A stretch of DNA of 64,000 nt. It comes from Cunninghamia lanceolata. Its lineage: Eukaryota; Streptophyta; Pinopsida; Cupressales; Cupressaceae. A program made the position numbers and the translations under genes. The notes under the pieces are model-generated. The model ran no database searches, was not told where the DNA came from, and was given only the letters and a program-made list of their open reading frames with translations. Below are positions 1 through 11,687 of this stretch, piece after piece. Positions within the stretch are counted from its first letter, which is position 1, and each line of letters begins with the position of its first letter. The DNA is taken from assembly GCA_027924645.1 (NCBI GenBank), contig BSBN01001482.1:12852001-12916000 (forward strand), written 5' to 3'.

Positions 1-1524
1 TAGTAGGTCAAAGTGAGGAGGCACGCAAACATAAGGCTATGGGGACTGGAATTCCTCAAAGAGGTAGCTAGCGTTTCCCCTATGCAGGAAGTGGATTGGT
101 CCTTTGCAATCAACTCATAAAGCATAGGCTTTAGTGACAATGAGGCAGGGGAGGAGGTTCAACAAGCATGGATCACTAATCGTAGAAGCCTTGTGCCTAA
201 AAGTATAGGGTAGCTTATAGTTAATAGATAACAAATATAACACAAAATCCAAAATACTATTTTATTTTGCATCTATTATATGATTTGTAATCAAACTATT
301 AAATCAATACAAATACCTTGAATGGTTCTAAAATATGGTTGTTGAAATTTTAGTTTTCTCTAATTTTTATATGGGAATGGCTGTGTGTGTGTGTGTGTGT
401 ATTTCCTAACTCAAATGCCATAACATAATAATGTTAGCATTACCACTACAACTCAATAATCATTATCTTAATGCAATTTGGTTGTCTATACAAGACATAA
501 AAAATCATAATTGATGGTAATGGACAATTATTTTAATAGAATTAAAGTTTATTACTATACCAACATAAGATATTATTCTATTCTAAAATTTAATTATTTC
601 CTACAGCTTAACACTATGTAGCCATAGAACATTATTTATTTCCAGATTGCAATTGTTCAAGCATATAGAAAGTTTTTAATTAAACAATTTTTTTCCACAA
701 CATACTTTTATAAACTAACAAGAGTGTATATACACACAAAAAAAAATTACAACATAGTACTATGGAAATGGAAAAAATTATACCTAAAAGCTTTCAGTTC
801 CTCTGCAACATAGTGTTGTGCAAGTAGGGAGGAAAATCTTTTTGAAATTTTAAATTTATTTACAACTCATTGTTGCGCAATCACATATCAATATTTCTTT
901 TCTAGAAATTAATAATCTACATCCTACTACTATGTAGGCATAGGAAAAGATTTAATTCAAAAATTAAAACTTTATTCTTGGTTGTGTAAGTTCTTACACC
1001 GCCTTTTTGCAAAACTCCAATACACAATGTTTTGTATCTAAGTCCCGAATTTGAACACAACGCACAACAAAAACCCAAAAAACAATCAACTCCATAGACC
1101 ATTCCAGACATCTACTAACCACTCCCCATAAGACAAAATTTATGAATTTTAGAATACCATTTGGAATGCAAAACAAATTTTAGAAAAATAAAATAAATTT
1201 AAAAACACATCTCAATTGCAAGATACTCAAGAGCGGCAACACAATAGATAATTGCACCCACCCCCACATATTCTGTGTATTTTTGTCAATACAAATGAAG
1301 CAATCATATGAAAATCCATATTACCACCAAAACCATGGTTTCCCCTCCTCTGAAAACATGTTGACACTTAATATTTCTTCCCCAAAGATCAAATAAAACA
1401 TGCTAAAATGAAACAAAATAAAGCACACCCAAAATAGCCAAGATAAGCACACCAAATAGTTACCTATCCATCAAAAAAGTTATCCATCCATTAATTTAGA
1501 AATAAAATATTACTTTAATTCTAA
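1..1524. other. AT-rich noncoding DNA
   Basis: No gene is visible on either strand; open frames here are short and unrelated to any family I recognise. A (TG)n microsatellite of about nine units lies at 382-400. The rest is AT-rich sequence typical of decayed repeats. Confidence 0.6.
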
Positions 1525-1995
1525 ATTAAATAAAGTAAATCTCCATAATTAAAGAAAGTGCCTTATTTTATATTCTTATCTCAAAGAGTATCCTTAATAG
1601 ATAATATAAAGTAAGTGTCCATAATTAAAGAAAGTGCTTTAGTTTATATTGTTATTTCGAAAAATATCCTTAATAGATAATTAATTAAATTAATTTTTAA
1701 TATGAAATAAAGTAAATTTCCATAATTAAAGAAAGTGTTTTGTTTTATATTCTTATTCGAAGAATATCTTTAATAGATAATTAATTATATTAATTTCCAA
1801 TATGAAATAAAACAAATCTCTATAATTAAAGAAAGTGTTTTATTTTATATTCGAATAATACCCCTAATAGATAATTAATTAAATTAATTTCCAATATGAA
1901 ATAAAGCAAATCTCCATAATTAAAGAAAGTATTTTATTTTATATTCTTATTTCAAAGAATATCCTTAATAGATAATTAATTAAATTAATTCCCAA
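1525..1995. repeat. Degenerate tandem repeat, five copies of about 77-102 bp
   Basis: The phrase CATAATTAAAGAAAGTG (last copies ATAATTAAAGAAAGT) recurs five times, near 1543, 1620, 1720, 1822 and 1914. Each copy is followed by a TTTTATATTCTTAT-like stretch and a TAATAGATAATTAATTAAAT tail. Spacing varies because some copies lack part of the tail. It has no coding potential. Confidence 0.8.
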
Positions 1996-2639
1996 CATGT
2001 TCATAAATAAATATGTAATTATTTATTTATGATATATTATTGATTATCTTGATTAATTAACTAATTAATCGTCTATTATCCACACTTAGGAATGTACCTA
2101 ACATCACTATAATCCATATAGACTCATCAATTTATTAAGATATATGCTAGTGCAAGTGTGTGATGGTTCTTAGTAAGTTCAAGACATCCCTCATACTGTC
2201 ACGATTTACCTGCCTCTCCCATATGATGCCCTCCCTCTAGCAATTGCAAGGGTTAGAATAACCATCTGGCATCCACTTGAATCCAATAGGTGGTAGTTAG
2301 TCTGAGATATAAGATCATAGATAAAAATGACATTGTAAATAAAAGTCAAACTTTTCCTTATCAAAATGAAACCATGCCTAAGTATCATCTTAACACATGT
2401 TGTAGGTCTATAATTCTTAATTCGATAAGGAAAATAAGACTGTCATCCATAAAAATCTCAGTAGAACATAAAATTAAACATGATTATTAGTTATTCTTAT
2501 TAAATGTAAAATATGGTATGCAACATGATTATTTAGGAACTAAGGGGCATCTTAGAGTTCAATTTGTCTTCTTCTTGAATGTCAATTTTCTCTAGCTCAT
2601 GAACACTTGGTGAATTTGTTCTTGTATATTCAACTCATA
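1996..2639. other. Noncoding DNA, nothing recognised
   Basis: No gene, repeat or regulatory signal stands out. Short open frames on both strands have no recognisable domain. Confidence 0.5.
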
Positions 2640-2974
2640 GTTGAATGTCAAGCATCTCCACAAGTTATTTAATGGGGTCTTCTTTCAAAAGAAGTGGGAT
2701 GGTAATTCTAGGAATGGAGTTGGTTGTTGTTGGGATAGATTGTACACAAAGAGTCTCTACTTAGGTTGGGTGTTACTTTTGGTTGGGTTTATCTATTGTT
2801 TGGTTCCATTTGTAAATAAGGGCCCATATGTATGTAATTCCCATTAAAGTTTAATAAAGGTTCCATTTTATTATATATTTTTTGCATTATTCCTAGTTTT
2901 GTTGTGGCTCTATGCATTTTTCACCAATTATTGATTCAACCCATTATATTATTGCATCAGATGGTATCAAAGCC
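2640..2974 (+). mobile_element. Probable LTR 3' end followed by a tRNA-Met primer-binding site
   Basis: TGGTATCAAAGCC at 2962-2974 is close to the initiator-tRNA-Met primer-binding site (TGGTATCAGAGCC). It sits two bases after a TTGCATCA end, as expected downstream of an LTR. The preceding 300 bp contain an AATAAA-like signal near 2852. The start of this LTR and its partner were not found. The internal part is cut at 3188 by the insertion of gypsy-1. Confidence 0.45.
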
Positions 2975-3187
2975 GTAGATCTTTGAGTCCTAGGTGTGAA
3001 TTGTTTCTGAGATTCATAGTGTGTATGTTAAAATATGAAACAAAATAAGGAACAATGCATCAAATCAAATATCCTATTTCATATCTAACAAAACCTCTGA
3101 TTGAGCAAAGGGTCAGCAAAATCAAATGAAAAACTAGAAAGCTCTCACTAAGACTAGCCATTTTTGCACCAAGAAATGGTAGTTGTG

Positions 3188-3822
3188 TGATGCAAGAGTA
3201 TCCAGGTCCACAAGCAATCCTCATCAACCAAAAATATTTCTTGGTTTCTTGTTTTGTTGCAGGAGCAGAGGATCAGATGTGTAGAGCCTTTCCATTTCAA
3301 TTTTGTTAAAAATTATTTGCCCTTCCCGTGTGCTTTATCTTATGTTTTTTTGTTGGTCGCCTAGTCCTAGTTGCTGGTCAGTTAAGTGGTAACCTAAGCC
3401 TTCAAGCGTTGTCTTTTACTAGCCCTTTGCCCTATACTATTAGTTGTGTGTGTGTCAGGTTGATATGGATTGGACACTTGGCACCTTAGCGCAAGCACGC
3501 AAGCTACCCAACATTGTACTTGGTCAAGGTTACGCTGTCGTGCTATGTGTCATTTGGCTATGGCCCCACTGGCTCATGAAGGAAGGGATCTAATGGAATG
3601 TTTTCTATTGGTTATGCACCATCACATGGATAGACTATCAGAGGTGACTCGAATCCACACCATTGCGAAATTGTGACACCTGTCTGATGGACCCTCAATC
3701 ACAGTCAACAAAAAGAAAGGTCCAGTGTGCACTATTTTAATTGGCAGTGCATCCGTACAGAGGGTGGTTGTCAAAACCAAGTTAGCCCTATGATGCTGCA
3801 ATGGGCTACCACATGCACAAGG
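3188..3822 (+). mobile_element. Gypsy-1 5' LTR, first half
   Basis: It aligns with the first half of the 3' LTR at 53780-54418. Shared blocks include GGTCCACAAGCAATCC near the start and GCAGGAGCAGAGGATCA. Homology stops exactly at CAAGG (3818-3822) and resumes at CAAGG (32302-32306), while the 3' LTR carries one uninterrupted copy. The break is therefore an insertion, not a deletion. The two LTRs have diverged considerably by substitutions and small indels, which indicates an old insertion. Confidence 0.9.
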
Positions 3823-4169
3823 TGTTGGAACTTGTAAAATTCACCTGATTCTGCTAGTCTTATAAACCCTAAAACCAAAACCCATTGTAAAGAGTCTCAA
3901 TCCTTGCCCCACTCATATCCTAAAATCAAAAAACCTTTGCTAATATCCTCATTGGGTCATTTCCCATCACATCTAGGTTACATCCTTGTATTTCCATTTT
4001 GACATGTATATTGGCCAAAGATCGCATCCCCACGGAGCTTTATAGTTACCCCTAATAGTCCTTAGCGGGTTTGTGAGAGCTTAAGGTGCAGTCTAAGTTT
4101 TCACCACAATACTACATGAGTCAATTAGGGTATGTGTAGGATGGAGGTAAAAAATTAACTAAGAATAAA

Positions 4170-4335
4170 TACTAGTAGAAATATGGCAAATAAATGACCA
4201 GGTGACTAAAACTTTTAGTCACGTGACCAATTTTTTTTGCAACACAGCTATAAATGACTAATTTGGTCATCGGGCAAAAAACACAACTAAATAATTGGTC
4301 ATACAAATAAAAATGACTAAATAAATGACTATTAC
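4170..4335 (+). repeat. CACTA left terminal and subterminal repeats
   Basis: After the terminal motif come repeated short blocks such as AAATGACCAGGTGACTAAAA, TTTAGTCACGTGACCAATTT, AATGACTAATTTGGTCAT and AATGACTAAATAAATGACT, in both orientations. Clustered subterminal motifs are the transposase-binding sites in characterised CACTA elements; that role here is inferred. Confidence 0.75.
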
Positions 4336-4540
4336 TCCTCTATTCTTTTTTCTTTCCAATTTGATCATAATCCATGAATTCAAAGACAATACAAGGCAAG
4401 GCAATAAATGTTTGCTTAGACCAAAGGAATAAAGGGAGAGAAAGGATTGAACAAAGGGTTAAGAAGAAAAAAGACAAATCATACAATAGGAAATATACAA
4501 AAAAAAATTAAAAATAAGACAAGAAAATAGACAAACTGGA

Positions 4541-4682
4541 TAGATATTATTATTATATATATAATATATATTATATTATATATTATATAATATTATAATA
4601 TTATATAATAATATAATATAATATTTATATTATAATATAATATAATATAATATTTATATTATATAATAATATAATATTATTT
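4541..4682. repeat. Low-complexity AT repeat (ATA/TAT palindromic tract)
   Basis: About 140 bases of alternating ATATAATATT-type sequence with many short palindromes. A similar tract lies at 14816-14896. It has no coding potential. The following 4683-5167 is AT-rich CACTA-internal DNA in which I see no gene. Confidence 0.8.
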
Positions 4683-5172
4683 CTTGGTGTTATTGTGTAT
4701 GTTGTTGGATGATAGTAGTTTTAAATAGATGGTAGATGGGCACCTTTATTTGTATGGGTAGTAGACTCAAGAATTTGCAAGAACACATCATTATAGAAGA
4801 ATCCACTAAATGAAACCTCAAATAAGATGACTAGGAGAACAATGCTTTATAATCCTACACATAAGCTAGGATTTATATTTAGAGATTACAAATTAGATGA
4901 TAATGCAAGACAACCACATGATCATATTCTTAATTATCCATCAATAGAGTCATATAATTCATTCATTAATTTGAAAGGACTATGAGGGTTTTATAGCCTT
5001 TAGAAAGAAAAACCAATCAAGGATCATACTCAAATCAACACATATGATTAAGATCGTTAGCTAGATTATCAAAATCATAAGAGATACTCATGGAGACATT
5101 CAAATGACTAAATATTGCACTTTATATGAATTCCTATAGTGATTACAAAAGAAATAGAGCAATGATACAATG

Positions 5173-6283
5173 TATTGAAATTAAGGAACACTGAGAAGGG
5201 GGGTGAATCAGTGTTCTGCAAAACTTAATGTTATGTCCCTTTATCAATTTACCACATATATCCAAAAGAAAGAAGCATGAACTTAAGAGTAGAAACAATA
5301 AGATCATAACACATGAACACCAGGATTTTTACATGGAAACTTGGTTAAGGGAAAAACCACGGTGGGGGTTAACCCACAAGAATTTATACTCTATTAAAAG
5401 TATTACAAATGGTAAAGCACATGCCTTTGGGCACACTGCCTAGAGCTCACTACTCAAAGGAGGCTCACTGCCTACAAAATTGATTATAAAAGTTCACAAG
5501 AAATTTAAACTGAAGAATAGCATCTAACAATGCAAAATTATAGTGTCGATTGAGCTCAATACATTGACTTTCCACACTTCATCTCTCTCTGCCCTGCTTC
5601 ACTGTTCTACCATAATCCAGAGCTTAGATCTCTTTACTTCGCACTTGATTCTGCTATACTTTGCACCTATCCCTTCATATTCACACATCCATATCCCAAA
5701 ACACTTGAATCCATCGATTATATATATCTGCTACATGAAATTACATCAACTACAGTCAAGCTTAAGAAAACTTGGAAACTATTTCAAGAACATTGTTTTG
5801 TCGGCTGAATCCATGCATAAATATCAATGCGGACCAAAACTTATGTATCCAAGTCACCTCACATGTCAGCCAATACCACTGGATCTCATAAATTACTCGA
5901 CCAACCACTTCTCTTCATCCGCACAAGGATCAAACACTTAGTCATCCTTGTTCTTCATCAGATTGAACTGTCTAACCAAAACCTAATACTCAAATGCTTG
6001 TAACTTACAATCCCTTCATTACCGGAGGATGAAATCTTGGATTTAGATATCCATGACATCCCTTAACATTCCCTCAGATCCGCAAAACAATATGATTCCT
6101 TGTGGAGAAATGCGGAGTAAGATGTTGAACCCCGTCATATGCTCTGTTCCTGTCTATCTGAACTTAGACAAATCTGCAATCTAACTTCCAGTATGATCAA
6201 ATGATGTAATGCGAATGTGTAAGATAGAATCAGTTGCCATCAATGACAACACCTGACATGCCTAGTAGTGTCTATTGCCAACA
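5173..6283 (-). mobile_element. LARD-1 3' LTR
   Basis: Reading on the minus strand it starts TGTTGGCAATAG (6283) and ends at 5173. A TATA-like run TATATATA (sense minus) lies at about 5719-5726. Near the terminus the inverted repeat GAACACT/AGTGTTC brackets a C-rich loop (sense), at about 5186-5216. It is the counterpart of 12983-14092. Confidence 0.9.
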
Positions 6284-6460
6284 ATCTCCCCCTTTGGCAT
6301 TGATGGCAACAATTAGTGAAAAATGACTAAGTGTTAGAACAACTCCCCCTTACAATGTGCACTTGTGATTTCCAATGCTCCCCCTTTGATGAATTCCTCA
6401 TTTTTCACTGCTTTTCCTCTCCCCCTTTGACATTAATGGCAAAGGCTAGGATTCACATAT
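6284..6460 (-). promoter_or_regulatory. LARD-1 polypurine tract cluster
   Basis: Directly next to the 3' LTR the minus strand reads GCCAAAGGGGGAGAT, a good plus-strand priming tract. Three more AGGGGGAG-type tracts follow within about 150 bases. Multiple conserved polypurine tracts are a known trait of the Sirevirus lineage of Ty1/copia. LARD-2 has the same cluster at 35883-36045. Confidence 0.7.
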
Positions 6461-6535
6461 CAAAATTCATGCAAAAATTTTATGTACATGGATCAAAACT
6501 ATAAGTATATACTCTCGCATATGAACATACAATCC

Positions 6536-9500
6536 TTAATCCTTGTTCATCAGCAAAAAGATATCACCAAAAATGTTTTTCAACCATGACAATTCACTAT
6601 CCCAGTTCTTCTTTATGCTACCCAAAATGGATATATGCCCACTAAACAAAAATGCCTGTGATTCTGCCCTTTGAAGGTCAGGAGGATCACTAGTAGAAGC
6701 AACAGCTTGGGATTCTACCAATAGATCATACATAGTTTCTAACTTGGGGGAAATTAGTCCCCGGAGCTCATCCAATCTACCCAAAACTTTAACCTTTTCC
6801 TTTTCCAAATCACTCAACTCATTCTGCAAACTCACTACTTGGCATTCTTTGGTAGTTATAGACTCAGTTAAAGGACTATATGACTGAGAAATGTTAGATA
6901 ATTTGAGCTCTAAGTCCTTAATCTTCTTCTCAATATCTTCAATAGCTTTAGATCAATTTAAGAAAAACTTATAAATCTCTGCATCTTTAGAGAGGGCATT
7001 TTGAATACTCTTTACACTAGTATCAAGCCCTGATCTATCATAACTAATTATTTTCTTTATTTCAGCAAACCTCTTCTCATTAAATTCATTTCTGACTTTA
7101 ACTTCTGCTGACTTCTCTTGTTGCAAGTATGGGCCTAACTAGTGTTGTCATTGATGTCAACATACTCTTGTTGCATTGATGATAAGGATTAGATGAGCGG
7201 TGTGCTGAGGATATTGAGAAAACTAGTCCTAATCAGGAACAGAGAAGAGCAGTGAAGATAGTGAGCTAAAGATCCTAGATAAGATGAAGATCAAAGGATG
7301 TGCTTCAAAGGGTTTGTAGATATGTGTCTTAAGATAATCTAGTATAGATTTCAGAGGTCCGCATGAAGATCTGAAGAAGTTATGGCCACTTAAGTAAAAC
7401 CAATTTTGGTAGATGTTCAGAGGTGACAGTGTGACACAGTTAGGTCCGATGAGATCCAGAAATGCAATATCCTGTTCTACAGATTTTATGGAGTGTTTAG
7501 GAAGTCAATGTGAATAGTCAACTCAATTGGTTCATGGTTTGGAGGTCCGCAAGCATCTATTCCATTATGACAGCAATGACAGACTGTGTTCTTGAGGTCC
7601 CAGATGAAGGAGAGAAGGATTTCAGTAAGAAGATATAGTGTGGATGTTCTTGGTGATTCAGGCAAGCTTGTGGAGGTCTTTGGATCGTGTACAGCTCATG
7701 TTGGTGGTCCGCATTGGAGTTTGATCTCGCAATTGAAGAATAACTTCTGGATGATGATGTTCTTCCTGAGTATGGTCGACCGGATGAGTTACACACCCTG
7801 CGGATGATCTTGGAGATGTTCTGTGAAGAATGGTGTGTTCCTAAAGGAGGATTGAAGTCTCATATCTGTGTGGCCGATAGTGTGTTGATCCGTGTGAAGT
7901 CTTTTTGTAACTAGTCATGTTGTATTTATGTATTTGCTCTGAAATGTATGCCGGCTTGGATGACTATCCCTAAGTCGATGTCTTGTATAAATAAGGAATT
8001 GTAAAGTCATTTCAAATGTCTCTTGTGGTGATGAGAGTGTGGTAAAGAGAAGAGGAGTGAAGGGCAGAGCAGAAGTATTGGGCTTAAATGGAACTGACTC
8101 AAGCATGGTGAAGATGCTATTCTCCAGTTCAAGTATGTGATACTTATTCTTCTATAGACAGTGTGTCTCTTGTAGGCAGTGAGCCTCTTGTGAGTAGTGT
8201 GCTTGGGCAGTGAGCCCTAATTGGCATGTGCCATTTTGTTCTTTCTATTCTTCTAACAGAGAATACAATCTTGGGTTAATCACCCCGTGGTTTTTCCCTT
8301 AACCGAGTTTTCCACGTCAAAATCTTGGTGTCTTGTGTGTTAATGTGTTCCTGCTCTTAATTTAATGCATTATGTTTCCATGATTGATTTATTATTATGC
8401 TACTGAACTACAAAGTGGATTTAAGTGTTTAATTGGAAGAAAGTTTTGGACAACTGATTCACCCACCCCCTCTCAATTGTCTGCCCTAAATCTAACATCT
8501 CTAAGGTTTCAAAATGAGTACTTATAGAGTTTATTAGACTCTTCAACTAACCGGAAGGAGAGTCGGATGAATCCTTTTGAAAGGTTGGGATAAGATTTTC
8601 CAGAATTCTAGAGACAAGACCAAGCAACTCACTATCCTCAATGTGAGTTTTCAGAATCTCCTCTCTTGATTTTACTTGTGCCACAGATGCTAACTTCATC
8701 TTTTGTAGAGGGGAAAGAGTGTCAAAATTGATAGCTCCTTAAATTGGCTCTTGTTCATCAAACTCAAGCTTGTCTTTCTCAAGTAATTTCTTCACTGCAT
8801 CTACAATGTCTCTTGCCAAAAATGTAGCTCCATCTTTTAGATCCTTGCCAGTACTGTCATCTTGCTTTTGCTCTTCAATATTCTCTCTTTTTGTTCATCC
8901 TTGTTCTTAACCTCTTTTGCTTCTTGTTCTTTATTCTTCACAGAGTCATCTTCACCAGGAGCATCTACTTTTGTATTCATCTCTATATATTCTCCAGCAG
9001 ATTGGTCCAAAGGAATTTGTGTGTCCTCTGCACTGTCAAAATTAACTTCCTCCACCATCTCTTCATCTCCTTTATTTAGCATTTCATCTTTCAGAGCAGA
9101 GATGTCAGCTTATTGTTCACTTTCTTTCAACTCCTCAACATTTGGAATGGATGCATCATCAGTGTCAATCAGTTCTTCTGTGACAATATTGAATTTATTT
9201 TTGTCCAGAGCTTTCTTCAAAATTTGCTCTGTTTCTTTGACTACCTCATCCAGTTCTCCAATCATCAGCTTATTCATCCAAATTTTGCTTCTGATTTCCT
9301 CTTTGACTTCGTTGAAAATTGTATCTGCTTCCTTCTCAGAGATTAGAGGACATAAACTGGTCAACACATGTTCTCTTAGCTCTAAATCTTTTGCTTTAGC
9401 AACCTCTTCTCTCATCTCCAAAATGTCACTTAGACTCTTAGGAAGTTCTGATAAGATTTCTACAAGTGCTATGTTGAATATATTTAAGTATTTAACAGTA

Positions 9501-11271
9501 GCATCCTCCAAAATTCTCTTGTTGGTTTTGTCAAAGCTGTCATAATATTCTGTTATGGGCTTCAAATTCCCATGAACAGTTACTGCATTCACAATGTCTT
9601 CAACTGACAGGGTGGATTTTTTAGTCTTTAGTCTTTTGCTTACCCTTACACTTCCGGAGGGTTTGTCTTGGGCAACCCTTGATGCTTCTACTTTCTTTGA
9701 CTTTGTGTTTCGGAGGGCTTCTCCTTAGATACTTTAGCAGCCTTGGTGCCTGAGGCCTTCAACTCTCTAACCTCATCATCTGAATCAATCTTTTCTTCAT
9801 CCTCCTTCTCCACACTGACATATGACCTTTTGGCCATTGCTCTTGTTCTTTTTCCTTCCTTACCAGTAGGTTTTTCTTTGAATTTCTCTACAATAGGAGA
9901 AGGTGATGCACCAGAGGTTGTACCAGAACTCCTAGTAGTCCTTGCTTTAGAAGTGAATTCCACCAGAACACTTCCCTGTTCGCTATCCTACTTCTCCTTC
10001 TCAGCTTTCTCTATCATTTCCCTATTTTGTTTCACAACTTCCTTTGTTATTCCAATACTTTCAGCATACCTTTCAACTTGCCTTTGGACATTTCTCTTGA
10101 TTTCTGGTTTTCGGAGCTCAACATAAAGTTTCAAACTAAGCTCTCTATATGTGCCGAATCTTTCAACAAAGGTATCTTTTGGTTTGCTCAGAAGGTGTTG
10201 AGCATACATATCCAATACTTGCTCATCAACTTCATACCCCATGGGCATGATCCACATAGTTCTTGGTTCAACTGCTTACATTAAACATTGATCTGTATCC
10301 ACCATAAAATAGACTGTGTCCTTATATTTTTCAACCATAGATGTAGGGATTCTTTCCCTTAATTGCATCATGTTCTAAAAATTCTTGAAATATCCCCAAA
10401 GAGCAATCCTTCAGGCATTGGAGTCACCAATATTGTTCAAGTGCTCTCTTATTTGTATGGAAATAGGCTTATCACTGGTCCAACACATGCTTTTCTTTCT
10501 AGGTAACTCATTCATGAAATAGAAGAACAAACACAATATAAGTGTACCATATTTGAAAGTGTTCTTCTTATCCTTCTTAACCTTATTCAAATTTTCCATC
10601 AGCTAGTTCTGCAGCAACTCACACAAGTCATAATCAACATTCTCTCTCAACATCTGATAAGCTACATAGATAGTTGTACCAGATACATAATTCTCCCTGC
10701 TAAAATGATATATCTTGTATCCAATCACCATTGATGCAAATTTGACATCCAGATTAGGGATGTAATTTATTGGCATTGCCCTTTTGTCAAACCTTGAGCC
10801 GATAACATCAGTTACAGTTTGATTCTTTACTGACTTCAACATTGGCAGTCCACCGGATGAGTTCAACCCTGTCACGGCCTTGATGGCATCCTTGGTGATC
10901 TTGAAGGGTTTCATCAACCACATGAATTCAACATGCATCCGACTCAATACATACCGGACCCACTCATCTTCACCGAAGGACGGGAACCCAATAACTTGAA
11001 TGAAATGTTTGACTTGTAGTGCCTTATACTCAGGTTTAAGACCATGAATCTAATGCCTCAGATGATTCTTGAACAAATCCACTAACTTTGAATCCCTAAA
11101 TTCATCTATGCAATCATAAATGTAAGCCCTAATATGATCTTTAACATGCAACACACCATGTGGAACATTTGAAAAGGCACCTAATGGATTGACCTCTACA
11201 GATTTGTGCGAATTCTTTTTAAATTTAGGTCGGGGCCTTTCCGTGATGTCAACAACTACTAGAGTAGCCAT
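6536..11271 (-). pseudogene. LARD-1 ORF-B, conserved ORF of unknown function, broken
   Basis: Homologue of LARD-2 ORF-B (39213-36115). The chosen start is MATLVVVDITERPRP at 11271, which matches MATPNIVKISDRPRP in LARD-2. Conserved blocks include NPLGAFSNVPHGVLH, EDEWVRYVLSRMH, KITKDAIKAVTGL, KYGTLILCLFFYFMNELP and WIMPMGYEVDEQ. The C-terminal part is acidic, lysine-rich and coiled-coil-like. The frame is broken by several stops, by a frameshift near 9690 and by a solo LTR at 7119-8497. Most stops between 11271 and 10257 lie at codons that are Gln or Arg in LARD-2. It has no resemblance to pol. The stretch 11272-11687 between the two ORFs shows no gene. Confidence 0.8.
7119..8497 (+). mobile_element. 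Solo LTR (copia-type), plus orientation, inside LARD-1 ORF-B
   Basis: It begins TGTTGCAAGTATGGG and ends CCCTAAATCTAACA. TCTCT flanks it on both sides (7114-7118 and 8498-8502), a perfect 5-bp duplication. No internal region or second LTR exists, so it arose by LTR-LTR recombination. A TATA box TATAAATA lies at 7986-7993. Near the 3' end GACAACTG...CAATTGTC (8449-8481) forms a hairpin around a C-rich loop, as in the LARD LTRs. It belongs to a related but distinct family in the opposite orientation. Confidence 0.9.
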
Positions 11272-11687
11272 ATCCAAAGATTGCAAATTCAGAGAGTTTC
11301 ATAGAGAATACCTTGTTTCACCGGTTAGGGTTAGCTGTCGAATTCACTTTTTGCACTTCAAATCTTTGAAATTTCAGCTCTCCTTATTCTCTTCAAATGC
11401 AAAGTGATTCAAATGCTGAGTAAATGACCTTTTATGCTCCACAAAACCTAATTCACTATTGTAATAAATGCTTTTCCCTAATACATTTGGTTACACTATT
11501 TCTACATACAGCCAATCTTCAATTGCTCCGCAATAACTGGTATTAACATCTTTTCTTCCAGAATTTGTTTCAACAGTTCTACAATAAGCTTCTTTATCTT
11601 CATTCATCATGCCAGATTCAAGCACCCACTTACTGGCAGGGGTAATTAGATTTTCATTGCAGCTCCCCCTGAGCCAAAGCTCCTATT

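Noticed and set aside
1525..1995. CRISPR-like array
   Set aside because: Units are AT-rich with unequal spacing and no distinct spacers, and the window is plant nuclear DNA.
3823..4169. A confirmed 5' LTR of X
   Set aside because: I could not find a matching copy before 32301, so only the insertion boundaries are claimed.
5543..5941. 132-codon frame in the LARD-1 LTR (also 13379-13750)
   Set aside because: It lies on the strand opposite to LTR transcription, with no homology beyond the LTR copies themselves.
8862..9545. Plus-strand 227-codon open frame
   Set aside because: It lies antisense to LARD-1 ORF-B, is Ser/Leu-rich and repeats the complement of acidic and coiled-coil codons. It is a shadow frame.
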